Below are positions 10,346-20,662 of a stretch of DNA of 39,688 bases, piece after piece. Position 1 is the first letter of the stretch, and each line of letters opens with the position of its first letter. Below the pieces are notes generated by a model. The model did not search any database, was not told the DNA's origin, and worked only from the letters and a program-made list of their open reading frames with translations. Source of the DNA: Chara braunii (taxonomy: Eukaryota; Streptophyta; Charophyceae; Charales; Characeae); assembly GCA_003427395.1 (NCBI GenBank), contig BFEA01000153.1, positions 361,045-400,732 of the forward strand, in the 5' to 3' direction. The position numbers were made by a program, and so were the translations under genes.

Positions 10346-10442
10346 GGGTGGCCACAACCGTACGACGCAACAGAGATCAGAAACAGTAGCGTGGAAGAAG
10401 AATAAGTAGGACTGCAACGAAGAGGAAGAATAAAAAGAACGG
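10346..10442. other. Purine-rich strand at the insertion junction
   Basis: Short stretch between copy 1 and the inserted element. The plus strand is A/G-rich, and the same composition continues after the element at 31,734-31,765 (AACGCAGAATAAGAAGCAAG). This supports 10,442 and 31,730 having been adjacent before insertion. On the minus strand it is a long pyrimidine tract ending in GTTGCAG. Confidence 0.5.
10439..10442. repeat. Target-site duplication, left copy (ACGG)
   Basis: ACGG directly precedes the left LTR (TGTCG...), and ACGG at 31,730-31,733 directly follows the right LTR (...CGACA). A 4-bp match is short but lies exactly at both TG/CA boundaries. Confidence 0.6.
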
Positions 10443-10913
10443 TGTCGAGCGCATCGGTCCGGCACCACACAGGGCAGCGCGGGACCCTCCCAGCCACGCC
10501 ACGCAGGAGGTGGATCTGAATCCTTCGTCGCAAATATACATGGAGCTTCCGCAAGCCGCTCCGACCGAGTGCGCCAGCCATACCTCTTGCGAGCTCCTAC
10601 GACAGGATAGAGCCTACGCGAGGCACGACTTACCTACACCTTACAGGAGTTGTCACCTCCCTTCGGTGGGCGTATCCCCGCCGAGCTACCAGTCCACAAA
10701 ACGAAAGCTAATCAGGTGCAATCGCAGAGGTGGACCAGCCGAGGGCGTTTCTCATTCGCTGTAGCATAGGGGGTACGCGCGGTATTACTCCTCTATCGAA
10801 CCCGCACGCGAACCGACATCTTGGGGGGCTGAGGTCCCAAGCGCGACTCATCGTTGGTTAACTAGGACGCATCCCACACACCACGCGCACACCACTTAAC
10901 GGACACAAAAGTA

Positions 10914-10942
10914 AAACACACACACACACACACACACACACA
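10914..10942. repeat. (CA)n microsatellite in the left LTR
   Basis: Pure AC run; the corresponding run in the right LTR (24,684-24,704) is shorter, so it is a length-variable site between LTRs. Confidence 0.9.
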
Positions 10943-12221
10943 TACGAAACGAAACAACACAAACAACACGACAACACTCCTAGTCCCTTCACTAGCCATC
11001 CCATAACTCTTTGATGCGGAAATCAGATAGGCGTCGCGTGCGAAACTTAGTATAAAACCGTGCGGACTCAGGGATAACTCATATCGACTCGCAATGGAAG
11101 CATACGCAACCGGTCGCAATGATGGCATACTATGTAGTACCTATACTCGTGGGATCCTCATTAATTTCGAGGATCGCATTCGACACTCAAGTGTCGGCTG
11201 AGACGCGCCGTGAGGGTTAATCTCTCGACGCTGGACAACCGCCATCCGCGGTTAAAGACCACACACCCTCTTTTGCGCCCTGTGCAGAGCGGGTGGTATA
11301 CAGGCCTGCGCCTGTAGTGGCAGTCGCCTCTTGCGGCCCTGGGGACGAGCCCTACCCCAGGCCTGGGTGGAAGTCAAGGGGTTTGATTTTGACGGCTGCC
11401 ACGGACTACAACGTCCAACCATACAACCTTAAAAGCAAGGGTAAAATTGAAATCCCCCTTTTCTCTCAAGACATAATCTGATTAACTCTTATGCCGAAAT
11501 ACAGTAAGCCTCCAAACACTCGGGACGCTTATAAATATATATATAAGGCTTATTTATATAGGACGATCACTTCTCACAGTCACAGTGGGGCTCTTTTTAG
11601 CCATATATGTATGTAATCGCAAGCAGTCACATCCCGAGTCCAAACCAGAAACATACCTGCAATCACATCAAAGATTCAACAAGAGATCAACGCACTACAT
11701 GAGGTCAACTTCAATCATTCCTTGCACTCATACCCCTTGCCTTAGCCATACAAGCCTCACTCGTGCAACTCTTAAATAAATACTAAGTACTTCTGTTGGC
11801 CATTCAATAAACCCCGGGTGAAAACACAACAAAATAGTTCAATCACAAGGCTAAAACCTTGAGGTCGAGAGGAAGGAGGGAATTGGAGTTGAATCGTAAA
11901 CCGACGAATCGGCAACGGACCTCTTATCAGTGATAACAGAAGATGATCCTCAAGGGATTAGGCTAAATCTAGTCCTCATCTTGATTAAGATACCCCAAAG
12001 AACCTGTAACAGAAGACAGGTCAAATGCCCAAGCTAAATCATCAACATATGGGGGATATACCTCCATAGCACAGTCTCACTCAAAGCTACCTGCAAATTA
12101 AGTCCAAGCCCACCTCTAAGCCAGTGCCCATAGCAAAGATAGACTAATGGCAAAATCTTCCCTATTCAGAGTGGACTACCAGAATCGTCACTTGTCAAAA
12201 TATTATCTATCTCCTTTAAAC

Positions 12222-12745
12222 TAAGAAAATTTTGGCTGCGCTTCCCATAGGAAAAGTCTCTCCCCAGAATTTATATAAATTCAAATATGAAAGCAGAAAT
12301 AACATTTAACTCTAAAAAGTCAGATTTTGTCCAACTCCCTGAATTAGTAAAAATTTGGGCAGCACTCCCTTTAGAAAAGGAGACTTCCCAGATTTATACT
12401 AAGCCAAATATGAACTCAAAGGACAACTTGACTTCAACTTAGACAAGATTTAACCAACTCCTCAGTCTTGCAGAAATTTCGGCAGCACTCCCTATAGAAA
12501 AGTGTTATTCCAAAGTTTATATAAGGCTAAGTCCAGAATTTGAAAGTAACTTTGACTTCCCAAAGTTCAATTTTGTCTAACTCCCTGAATTAGCAAAAAT
12601 TTGGGCAACACTCCTTTTAGAAATGGAGATTTCCCAGATTTTAACTAAGTCAGATAAGAAAAAGAAAAGTTGAACTTTTGACAAGTCAAAATTCAACTAA
12701 CTCCCTGGGATTTGTAGAAATTTCGGCAGCGCTTCCCGTAGAGAA
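12222..12745. repeat. Cluster of TTTCGGCAGC hairpin-like repeats, left LTR
   Basis: Five units at about 12,225, 12,350, 12,472, 12,595 and 12,717, spaced near 123 bp. Each has the form AAATTTCGGCAGC followed by CTCCCTTTAGAAAAGGAG or a variant, then CCCAGATTTATA. Several can pair across a 2-8 nt loop: CTCC.TTT with AAA.GGAG, CACT with AGTG, TTCC with GGAA. Counterpart at 25,985-26,505 in the right LTR. Confidence 0.75.
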
Positions 12746-13054
12746 AGTAGCTTGCAAAGATTTATACAAAGCCAAGTATAAGAAAAGATCTCAGAAAATG
12801 CAAGAATTGATCTAAGTAAAAAAAAGTCACTACAGAAAATGCAGGAATTGACACTAACTCCTATAGCTCTAGCACATGGCGAGCAACTAAAGCAACTACT
12901 TATCAACCTGAAACTCAGACTTAGTAGTGGCCTCACTCAGTCACATGCAAGCCAAACCACAAAGGTAAGTACTCTCACCAACCCCAAGTTCATTCCATAT
13001 AGATAGTTCGTGAATCTTCAAGTCCTTGAATCCTTATACCCCATCTTACATAAG

Positions 13055-13745
13055 ATATAGAGTTGGACCATTCGCCATGGAAACAATGTCCAGCTTGTCT
13101 TTATGATATACACGAACATGTTGCACAACTACTTCTCTCTTGTTTTGGGCAGATGACTGGGTCATTCGCCATAGAAACAATGCCTAGTCGCCCTTAGCTC
13201 TTTAATATCCAAAATTTAGTATTTCCTTAACTTTGTTTTCAAAAGAAAAGGCAAATATAGGCAGGGGACTGAACCGTCCCTAGTAGAAACAATGTTGATA
13301 TTGCCCAGACTATTTTCATTTATACTTTGTATTTTTATTTTTTCTTCTTAACGATATGGCTTAGCGCTCGGCCATTCACATAAAAAACTATGTCCAGCTG
13401 CCAGTTCACATGCAAATATATATAAAGTATTTTCCTTTATACTTAGTTTAGTTCACGTGCGTGGTTTTCAGGCTAAACCATTCACAGTAGAAACAATGCT
13501 TCGCCTTAGACCAGAAATCCTCCCTCAGAATAAAACAAGAATTTAAACTCCTTCAATCAGGCAAACCCCCAGAGTTAACTAGAGTAAACAGACCATTCAC
13601 AGTAGAAACAATGCCTGGTCCTCTAGAAAAACAACAAAATAAACATAGCAACAAGGTCATTCACAGTAGAAACAATATCTGGTGCTTCAGAAAACAACCA
13701 AATAAACATAGCCCTTAGTCATTCACAGTAGAAACAATGCTTAGG
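13055..13745. repeat. Array of CATT-loop-AATG hairpin repeats, left LTR
   Basis: Eight units near 13,068, 13,164, 13,268, 13,374, 13,480, 13,593, 13,660 and 13,721. The centre CATT-CACAGTAGAAAC-AATG is kept, or in the first two CATT-CGCCATGGAAAC-AATG. The flanks differ between units but tend to be mutually complementary: TGGAC/GTCCA, GGCTAA/TTAGCC, ACCA/TGGT. Spacing is 60-113 bp. The right LTR has a matching cluster at 26,820-27,385 with fewer units. Confidence 0.75.
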
Positions 13746-13981
13746 CTTTGTTTGACCCTTTCAAACGCATGCAAAACTGCCTTCTTCCCACCTTCCCCCA
13801 ATTCATACCTTAGTCTGCTTTCACTCAAAACAAAAGAGAAACTTAAACTTCACTCTCACACATTCTTTCCCTTTAATCTGATTATGTCTTGAAGAGAAAG
13901 CAAAAATCGTAGGGACAACCTCATCCATACAACAGTCATACTGCAGAGAGATAGGCAAAACTGGGTGGTAGTAGGTTGTAC

Positions 13982-15881
13982 AGATGAAAAGGTACATACC
14001 TGATGGTTCCCTGCCTCCAGAACCTCGCCTAGGTTCCGGCAGAGCTCCCGCAATCGGTGGGTAGACTCCCTACAGAGTCTTGGTGCGGTCCTACGGGTTG
14101 CAATCCCGCCTTCCGCCTTCCTCTCATAACCACAGGACTAGACTGAGATTTAGAAGGGCAGAAGGAGAATGATTTTAGACTCTCAGATCCAAGAGGGATG
14201 CACTCAGACTCGCAGGAGAGGGCCTTGTAATCTTCTTGCGCCTGAGGGCCCCGCAATGGCCGTCAAAACATGCAGCCGCCATTCAATTGAAGTCAAACTT
14301 TCGATGACTCCTCAATTGCCGCACTACCTCCCTACTTGCCTGGTCTAATCACCTCCCTCAGCTTCAACACCTTTCTTCCGCCCGCCTGCGGCCGCACAAT
14401 TTCTTGCAACAGTCCTTCAGGCACGACAGTGGCAGGCGGCGGTGGTCAACAGCAACGGTGTATAGTTTACAGCAGCCTCTGACCACACCTAGTCTGCCAG
14501 CACAGCGGCAGCCCCCGACGAGCCAATTAGTGCACACCGTGTAGCAGCAGGTTACGCACACCGCTACGGATTCCCCATAGCATGCCCCACACCATGCGGC
14601 ACCAGCCCCGGCGGCCTTCGGCACCCAACAGTAGCCTTGCGGACGCGGTAGCATTTACGGTCTCCTGTCTGCAGCCCCTAGTTGGTAACGTGCAGCCTGT
14701 AGCCGTTAGTAGCAGCCTATAGCAGTCAACTGCAGCATGCANGTACCGCAGTACAACTCAGCGGTAGCCTTCGCATTCGGCAACCCGTAGTTCGCCCGNC
14801 TCCACCAACAGCAACTCGTTGGATGTCGGGTCAGTACTCGGCCAGTCAACAGGCGGTCCTCTTGAATGCTTGTAAGATGGGACTTCGCAGNCTGCCGCTC
14901 AGCTGCTACAGATGATCTCAACCAACGGCACAGGTAGGCTCGATCTCTCCTTGCATTTCTCCTGCGCATGGCCATCTTTGAGTCCTAACCGCCAGACCCA
15001 TACCCCAGATGTCCTCTTCCTTCTTCTGACTATCCGTACTTGGTCATGGATGTGACCGGGTTCGCGAAGCAAGGAAGAACGATAAACGACTGTCGAGGGA
15101 GTAACCATAGCCAGGTACGTGCGCCCCACGTACTTCGGTTGCAGCCTTTCCTGCTAGTTAGCAATAGCAACGCCCCAACCCCTCAATCCTCTCTCGTTGC
15201 TTCGTCTGTAGAATTGGATGGCCAGCACATCCGTCAACAGACAAGGCAATGTNGAACGAATCTTCCCTTCNGCCGTGGTTAGGTACGTGTGCCTTTCCCC
15301 TCAGTTATCGGCCACCCCCGACTATCAGGTACNTGCTACTTCTTCCCCCCNCTCTCGCTATCACCTATGTCNGCATGCACGCACTTACCTTACCANGCAG
15401 CCCACCCCGCCCCATGCNAAAATCTGANAGTTGCAGCCTTTCGCTGCTAGACAAAGTCAGAATGAATCTTCCGCTAAAATGTGGAAAGGTTCATTTTGTC
15501 CCTGCTTCTTGTACCTTACGCGCAGCCTCTTCCCCGACTAACTCCTAATTTACTAGCCCTTTCCTCAAGCTAACACTATCAGTCATCTCGCNCGGGTCGA
15601 AAACCCCGGGTCTGACTCNCGACTTGCCTGAATCCCTTCACGGACGGGCGAGATCGAGCTCCGCCCCCTTCATCACCACGGTCGTGCACCACCTTTTCTG
15701 TCAGCCTCTCTTTGTAATCGTTCCCCCGCCATTCTGACCTCGCCATCACAATCTCCTCGTCCGAAAACCCCCATCTTCACCTTTTGCCCACTCGGTTTCG
15801 TGTAGAATCGATGGTTTAGTTACTTTATATCCCGCCATAGTAGCTCCTCGCCATCGCTTGCTCCGTTTTCTACATGCACCT
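13982..15881. repeat. 1.9-kb block identical in both LTRs, including Ns
   Basis: Matches 27,624-29,523 at a constant offset of 13,642. All 13 single-N positions coincide (14,742; 14,799; 14,891; 15,253; 15,271; 15,333; 15,351; 15,372; 15,396; 15,418; 15,428; 15,592; 15,619). Sequence on either side of the block differs between copies at once. Best read as an assembly consensus placed twice. Confidence 0.9.
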
Positions 15882-16650
15882 GGCGCCAAATTGCATCCGC
15901 ATTCATCCTCTCTTCTCGGCTTACTCCCTCTGTCTCCTGCGCACTGATCCTTTTACTAACCTCTACTCCTACTAACTCTAATCTAAAACTAACGTCACTT
16001 TCACACCCGCCCGACCTGCAAACCCCTGGTTTATCGTCTCATCTAGTATTATGCTAGTCTAACCCTGCCAATGAATTCGCCCTACCAAAACCCATATCTA
16101 CTATCCTTCCTCGACTAATTCCATCCAAAATCAACTAACACCTTCAACTTTCTCACTCCTTCTTCCTCGCTTCCTACCATAGCTCCGCGCATTAACCTTC
16201 TGCCACCAACTCTATTTCTACTAATTTTCTACTCAATCTAACCTCATATCCGGGGTCGCAGGCCCCCGAAACCCCAAACATACTTCTTTGCTCGCCCAAT
16301 TCTGCTAAGAATCGGGTCGCTTCTTCTCTCTCTGCCATATCCTCCTTTGTCACCTTCGCGCACGTCCTCTCTACCACCACTCTTGTTCTACTAATCTAAC
16401 ACCGAAACCAACCCCGCAATCAAACTCGCCCTACTCTTAAACCTTACTCTCGACTCTTTCCCCGCCCGTTTTCATCAGGAATCGGGCGGGGCTTACGTTC
16501 TTTCACTCCCTTCCCCTTCTGCCATAGCCCGCGGCTCCCCGCATGCACCCGGCACATTTTCTCATCCCGGTTCATTCCTCTCTCTCGCCCCCTCCGCCTT
16601 AGTGCCCGTCGTCCGCTGCGTGACCGCCCCGACCAGCGTTGTTATCCCGC

Positions 16651-16695
16651 AGCGCCCGACTATTCAGCGCCCGACTATTAAGCGCCCGACTTTCT
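16651..16695. repeat. 15-bp motif in three copies (left LTR only)
   Basis: AGCGCCCGACTATTC-type units start at 16,651, 16,666 and 16,681. The right LTR has one copy at 30,399, so this is a recent slippage expansion or contraction. Confidence 0.85.
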
Positions 16696-16905
16696 CTCCT
16701 CCACCTCACCTCTGTTTCTTGTGCCTATACCCGACGTCAGACCCGTTTGGGTTCACTCATATTCCCCTCTTCGCTGTGTCTGCTGGCTCGCCTCTCAGCC
16801 CCCGCTGCCCCCGCTATCTCCTCATCCTTCAGCCTGGGTTGACACCAACCCCGGCTCTCTAACATTGCACGGTCCGACATCCAGCCGAGTGTCTGAATGC
16901 AGAAG

Positions 16906-16910
16906 AAAAA
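16906..16910 (-). terminator. T5 run downstream of the U6-like sequence
   Basis: On the minus strand TTTTT lies 13 nt past the end of the U6-like match. Such a run can stop RNA polymerase III. The other LTR keeps it at 30,624-30,628. Confidence 0.3.
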
Positions 16911-16923
16911 TGCGTCGGCCTTC

Positions 16924-17016
16924 GGACCGCCTCCCGTTTTATGCGTACCATCCTTGTGCAGGGTCCATGCTAATCTTCTCTGAATCGTTCCAATTTTAAT
17001 AGATGTCCCGAAGGAC
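16924..17016 (-). ncRNA. U6 snRNA-derived sequence in the left LTR
   Basis: Reading on the minus strand: GTCC-TTCG-GGAC 5' stem loop, AAAATTGGAACGAT, then CAGAGAAGATTAGCATGG, CCCTGCACAAGGATG, and an end of GGCGGTCC. This follows plant U6 snRNA nearly end to end over ~93 nt, with the plant-type short 5' stem. U6 is the catalytic snRNA of the spliceosome. Intact here: GAGAAGATTAGCATGG, including the AGC triad. Changed: the first A of the ACAGAGA box is T, and the 3' half of the internal stem-loop (ACGCACAAATCG in plant U6) has drifted. The usual T-rich 3' end is missing, but a T5 run follows at 16,906-16,910. I see no plant upstream sequence element or correctly spaced TATA box. Most likely a captured, relict U6; transcription is unproven. 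Confidence 0.85.
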
Positions 17017-17683
17017 TCAGCCGGGGCAATGCCCCATGGCGCTACCAAAGGTCGCCCGACCTTTTTCTTTTCTTCCCTCACACACGCCTACCATGGTTCC
17101 CATCCAGATTCAGTTCCGGAGTTTTCAGAGGCGACCATCACACCGTGGTCACGCAAATCTTCTCCCTATCGGTCGACTTCTACAGGTGTCCCACAACCTC
17201 AGCTGAGGACAGCGTTCCCCCCCTCTCTTCAAACACATCACCCGGTTACTCCGGGTGTCCGCACAAGCCCGTGCTTCTACTGCTCACGGTTGCACCTACT
17301 GGACCGGGCCTTCCGCCTCGGATGTCGGGCCCCGCAGAAAAGCAAAAGCGGAAAAAAAAAAGGGTTGCGACCCCCGCACTTCCATAGTAACAGCCCAATA
17401 TCGCAACCTATAGGGCTACGCCCAGGCCTGCAGTTGGTGCGCGTGGTACCCCACATGACGCGGTTCGCCTCAGCACTCCGAACCGAGGGAAAGATGTCCC
17501 GGGCCTCTCCTCCACCTACAACCTGGCGCCCGGCTCCCCGGCGTCTGCGCCGACTTACCAAAACCACACTGTAATTGCCCCGCGCGCCATTCCGTGCACC
17601 GAACTTATCGCATCACATCTCCACTGTCGAAGTCATCCTCAAGGTCTTCCTCCGCGCGCGCGTCTTAGTCAAACGTACCAAAT

Positions 17684-17685
<2 letters not shown>

Positions 17686-17715
<30 letters not shown>

Positions 17716-17851
17716 NNNNNNNNNNNNNNNNNNNNNNNNNNNNNNNNNNNNNNNNNNNNNNNNNNNNNNNNNNNNNNNNNNNNNNNNNNNNNNNNNNNNN
17801 NNNNNNNNNNNNNNNNNNNNNNNNNNNNNNNNNNNNNNNNNNNNNNNNNNN

Positions 17852-17904
<53 letters not shown>
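17686..17904. other. Poly-A, 136-bp sequence gap and (TA)n
   Basis: A run of about 30 A, Ns at 17,716-17,851, then (TA)n to 17,904. The right LTR has a continuous AAATAAAATAAAATAAATA + (TA)n tract at 31,401-31,450, so the gap is probably low-complexity DNA of uncertain length. Confidence 0.9.
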
Positions 17905-17906
<2 letters not shown>

Positions 17907-18151
17907 TTTAAATCCTAGTTTAATCAAGAATAAATAAATAAAATTAATATCATTAAACAAAACTACCAATGTCCGCACCGACTTTATTATCAACAACAGA
18001 AAAGAATCACGCACGTCCTAAACCTGCGCGCCGACGGACTCTCTATTATAGTCAACGATCCAATCAACGTAAGTCACAGACGCAGCCGAGCCTAACGCGA
18101 TATACTTAAACTTTAAGCCAAAACTATTCTGTCACTTGCAAAAACCAGGCC

Positions 18152-18173
18152 GGATACCCTCGTAAGGGTATTC
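18152..18173. repeat. Hairpin at the LTR outer end (3' LTR start in element sense)
   Basis: GGATACCC-TCGTAA-GGGTATTC can form a 7-8 bp stem nine bases from the LTR end. The right LTR keeps it at 31,699-31,720 with the loop changed to TTGTAA. Confidence 0.6.
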
Positions 18174-18182
18174 GCGCCGACA

Positions 18183-19255
18183 GCTTACCGGACCATATTA
18201 AGCGACGTCCCTGCGCTTCGCCAAATCAGAAAGCTATAAATTCATCCACACTCCAGATGCTGACGAAAAAAGAGCCAATCCGATTAGCCGACAAACACAA
18301 GGTAGAGGCCTCCATCAAACCATCCCTTCGCAACTATATGCTGCCAGGCTCCTAACCCGGGCCTCTTACCGCCCAGAAATTAGGACGCTTACAGCATAAG
18401 TTCCAAAGACCTCCTCAATCGTCCTCTCCCCGGTCCTAGAGAACCTTCGGCTTCTCGTTGGGTGTCCCTAGTCGTGGCAAAACTAGGGACGCGGACCTTA
18501 ATCGAGACCTTTGAAGACACTCTGGCCTTCCTTCTCAAAAAATTTATCGCAATCATATACACATACGTATATATGTATACTTAATATCCACTCAACACTT
18601 TCTGCGGTCTAGGACAGAAAGGCTAGGTCTCCATCTTGGTCCACCATAGTCTGGCTGATCGGGCCAGGACTAAGGCCCACCGCATAGTTACTTAATGGCA
18701 TCACCCCTCATTGGTTACGCAACGATAGGTTTTTTCCTGATAAGCATCCAGTCAGGATTCCCCCAAAAATTCCCAATCATTACTATCCGACGGAGTAATT
18801 TCACTGGGGTGAGCAACTCCCCCTAAACTCTTACCTGGCGGTCCCGCAACCAGGTTGCGCCGGCTAGCAGCCATCCAATGGGGTTACGCCCTAGAGGTAC
18901 TAACTTCTTTTCCGTTAGCTTGACCTTTCTTCAATATGTCCCAGAACTAGCACAGGTGGTTAGACGGGGCGTTCCAAAACAAAATCACAGGCCCGCTGCC
19001 CGATGCGCAGGGGTCCGAAGGCATTTACCAGCCCTTCCACAATTGGCATGGCATCCTTCGCACACTCACAAACAAAATCACCGCTAGGTCCACCAGGCCG
19101 TGAACCTGACTTGATCAGAGTCAGCATTCACCCGTCCTGAGATGTCTCTCGCCCTGCACTCATTGCGACTTTCTTAAATATTCGAGGTAAAAGTGACCCT
19201 CTTCGTCAGACTTTATCACTCATCAGACAACTTACCATGCCATAAATTAGTTTAC
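18183..19255. other. Internal region of the element, no recognised coding
   Basis: The part of the 6.0-kb internal region next to the 3' LTR. No long frame of known type on either strand, and no obvious polypurine tract (a pyrimidine tract on the plus strand) at 18,183-18,200. Confidence 0.5.
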
Positions 19256-19610
19256 TCACCTTTGAAGGTGAGTCTTCCAAGAACAAAAACATCCCCTTTT
19301 CCAAGGGGCTCTCATCATAAAACAAAACACCCCCTCTTCCAAAAATCCCGAGGGATCTCGCCACAGAACAAAACACTCCCTCTTCCAAAAATCACGAGGG
19401 GTCTCACCACAGAAGAAAACACTCCCTATTCCAAAAATCACGAGGCGTCTCATCATAAAACCAATCTTTCCCTCCTCAAAAATTCGAGGGGGTCTCATCA
19501 TAATACACAACGTCCCCTGCTAAAAAAATCACGAGGGGTCTCATGATAACACACAACATCACAAAACATCCCCTTCTCCAAAATCGAAGGGAGACTCATC
19601 ATAAAGCAAC
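19256..19610. repeat. ~55-bp tandem hairpin repeats in the internal region
   Basis: About seven units of the form CTCATCATAAAACAAAACA, then CTCCCTCTTCC, AAAAATCACGAGGGGT. Each has facing arms: CCCTC with GAGGG in most units, CCCCTT with AAGGGG near 19,290, CCCCTT with AAGGG near 19,570. The open frames crossing the array (for example 19,193-19,546 plus) are products of the repeat and not genes. Confidence 0.75.
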
Positions 19611-20660
19611 ATCAGTGAGAGAGTATCTTATGGGCCCCCATCACACTTAGACAATCAACAAGCGGCAAAATCCTCAGAATTTTTCACAAACAGACTGCGC
19701 TTCCTTCCCTTATACTCTACCTTATCAGCCGCCCGATGGCAGGTCGCATGAGTATACCGAGGAGTAGGCAGCTTTATATGTCATCCATTCATATATTTTT
19801 CACACAAAGCCTACATTCATCACGATAAAACCACACAAGTGAGAGTGGTAGTGATCGTCACAAAAACCAAGCCTTATAGGATCTCAACTCAATATGTACA
19901 CCAGGATAAAATGCCCCTCTCAACAACAGCATAGGTACCCAGCCCTCACATCCCACTCTGATGAGTAACCCACGTCCCGAATACATGAGCACCTCTGGGC
20001 ATATCTAAATATGCACAAAAGCTCAAATCACGCGAATCTAGCCCAGCTGTACACGCCAACATATCACACATTTGGACACAACCACCTAATCACGCCAAAG
20101 CGGAAACCAATGGTTCATCCAATACTAAAATCTGTATATGTACAGATGGGCGAGCTAGTCGTGCCTACATCTAGATACGCACATATCTAGCTCCGTCCCT
20201 ATATACAAGAAGCTCTCATCCTACTGATGTATAGGCGAACCAATCCTCACTCACTGCTTGCCCCTGGTCTCACCTATATAGCTGAGCTATCTACAGCCTA
20301 AGCTACTTTACCAGACCATTATTGCGAAACCCCTCTCTGGATCTAACCTATACACATATACACATCAAAGTTTTGTCCTGACCCAGATAATATGCAACTA
20401 GCCTTTACCAATTAGTATGGGGTTAGGGTTATGCAATGGTTAGCCTGGTACTCCAGCTTCCAAACCAATACATGTTACAATTAATCCTTACCAACACGAT
20501 CCGAAAATCCAGGACAGGCGATTGACAGAGACTTCCCAACCCAGGAGTTAGGATGAATTCCCATTACATCCTACTATACTTTCTCTATCCTAGTCATTTC
20601 ATCTACCCTCTCCGCATCCTTGATCACTTGACCCACTCTGATGATCATCTCATTCAACAC
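19611..20660. other. Internal region, nothing recognised
   Basis: No convincing coding frame, repeat array or RNA gene. Would be downstream of the Gag-like frame in element orientation, where pol would be expected in an autonomous element. Confidence 0.45.
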
Positions 20661-20662
20661 CA

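Larger units (their letters stand above)
10443..18182 (-). repeat. Left (3') LTR, 7.74 kb
   Basis: Direct repeat of 24,212-31,729. Relative to the right copy it has more CATT...AATG hairpin units, a triplicated 15-bp motif at 16,651-16,695, no 109-bp block (present at 29,675-29,783 in the other LTR), and a 136-bp gap in the A/TA-rich tract. Outside the block 13,982-15,881 the copies differ at several positions per 100 bp; for example 15,883-15,990 versus 29,525-29,632 shows about nine changes. Open frames inside it (for example the Cys-rich one at 14,364-14,654) show no family resemblance and I do not count them as genes. Confidence 0.9.

Noticed and set aside
13055-13745. Reading the GTAGAAAC repeats as hammerhead ribozymes
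   Set aside because: The GAAAC piece is present, but no CTGATGA core was seen at the right place in any unit.
13055-13745. CRISPR-like array
   Set aside because: The repeat-spacer look comes from hairpin units of uneven spacing in a eukaryotic LTR; repeats are not near-identical and no cas genes exist.
14364-14654. Cys-rich minus-strand open frame of 96 codons, present in both LTRs
   Set aside because: It lies in the block that is duplicated base for base, so its conservation is not evidence. No domain pattern, and neighbouring frames are broken by Ns.
17575-18014. Open frames running through the gap, with Ile-Tyr and Lys/Phe repeats
   Set aside because: They are made of poly-A, Ns and (TA)n.
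18183-18200. Polypurine tract next to the 3' LTR
   Set aside because: Minus-strand sequence before the LTR (GGTCCGGTAAGC) is mixed. I could not support a PPT, which is the one missing structural mark of the 21-kb element.
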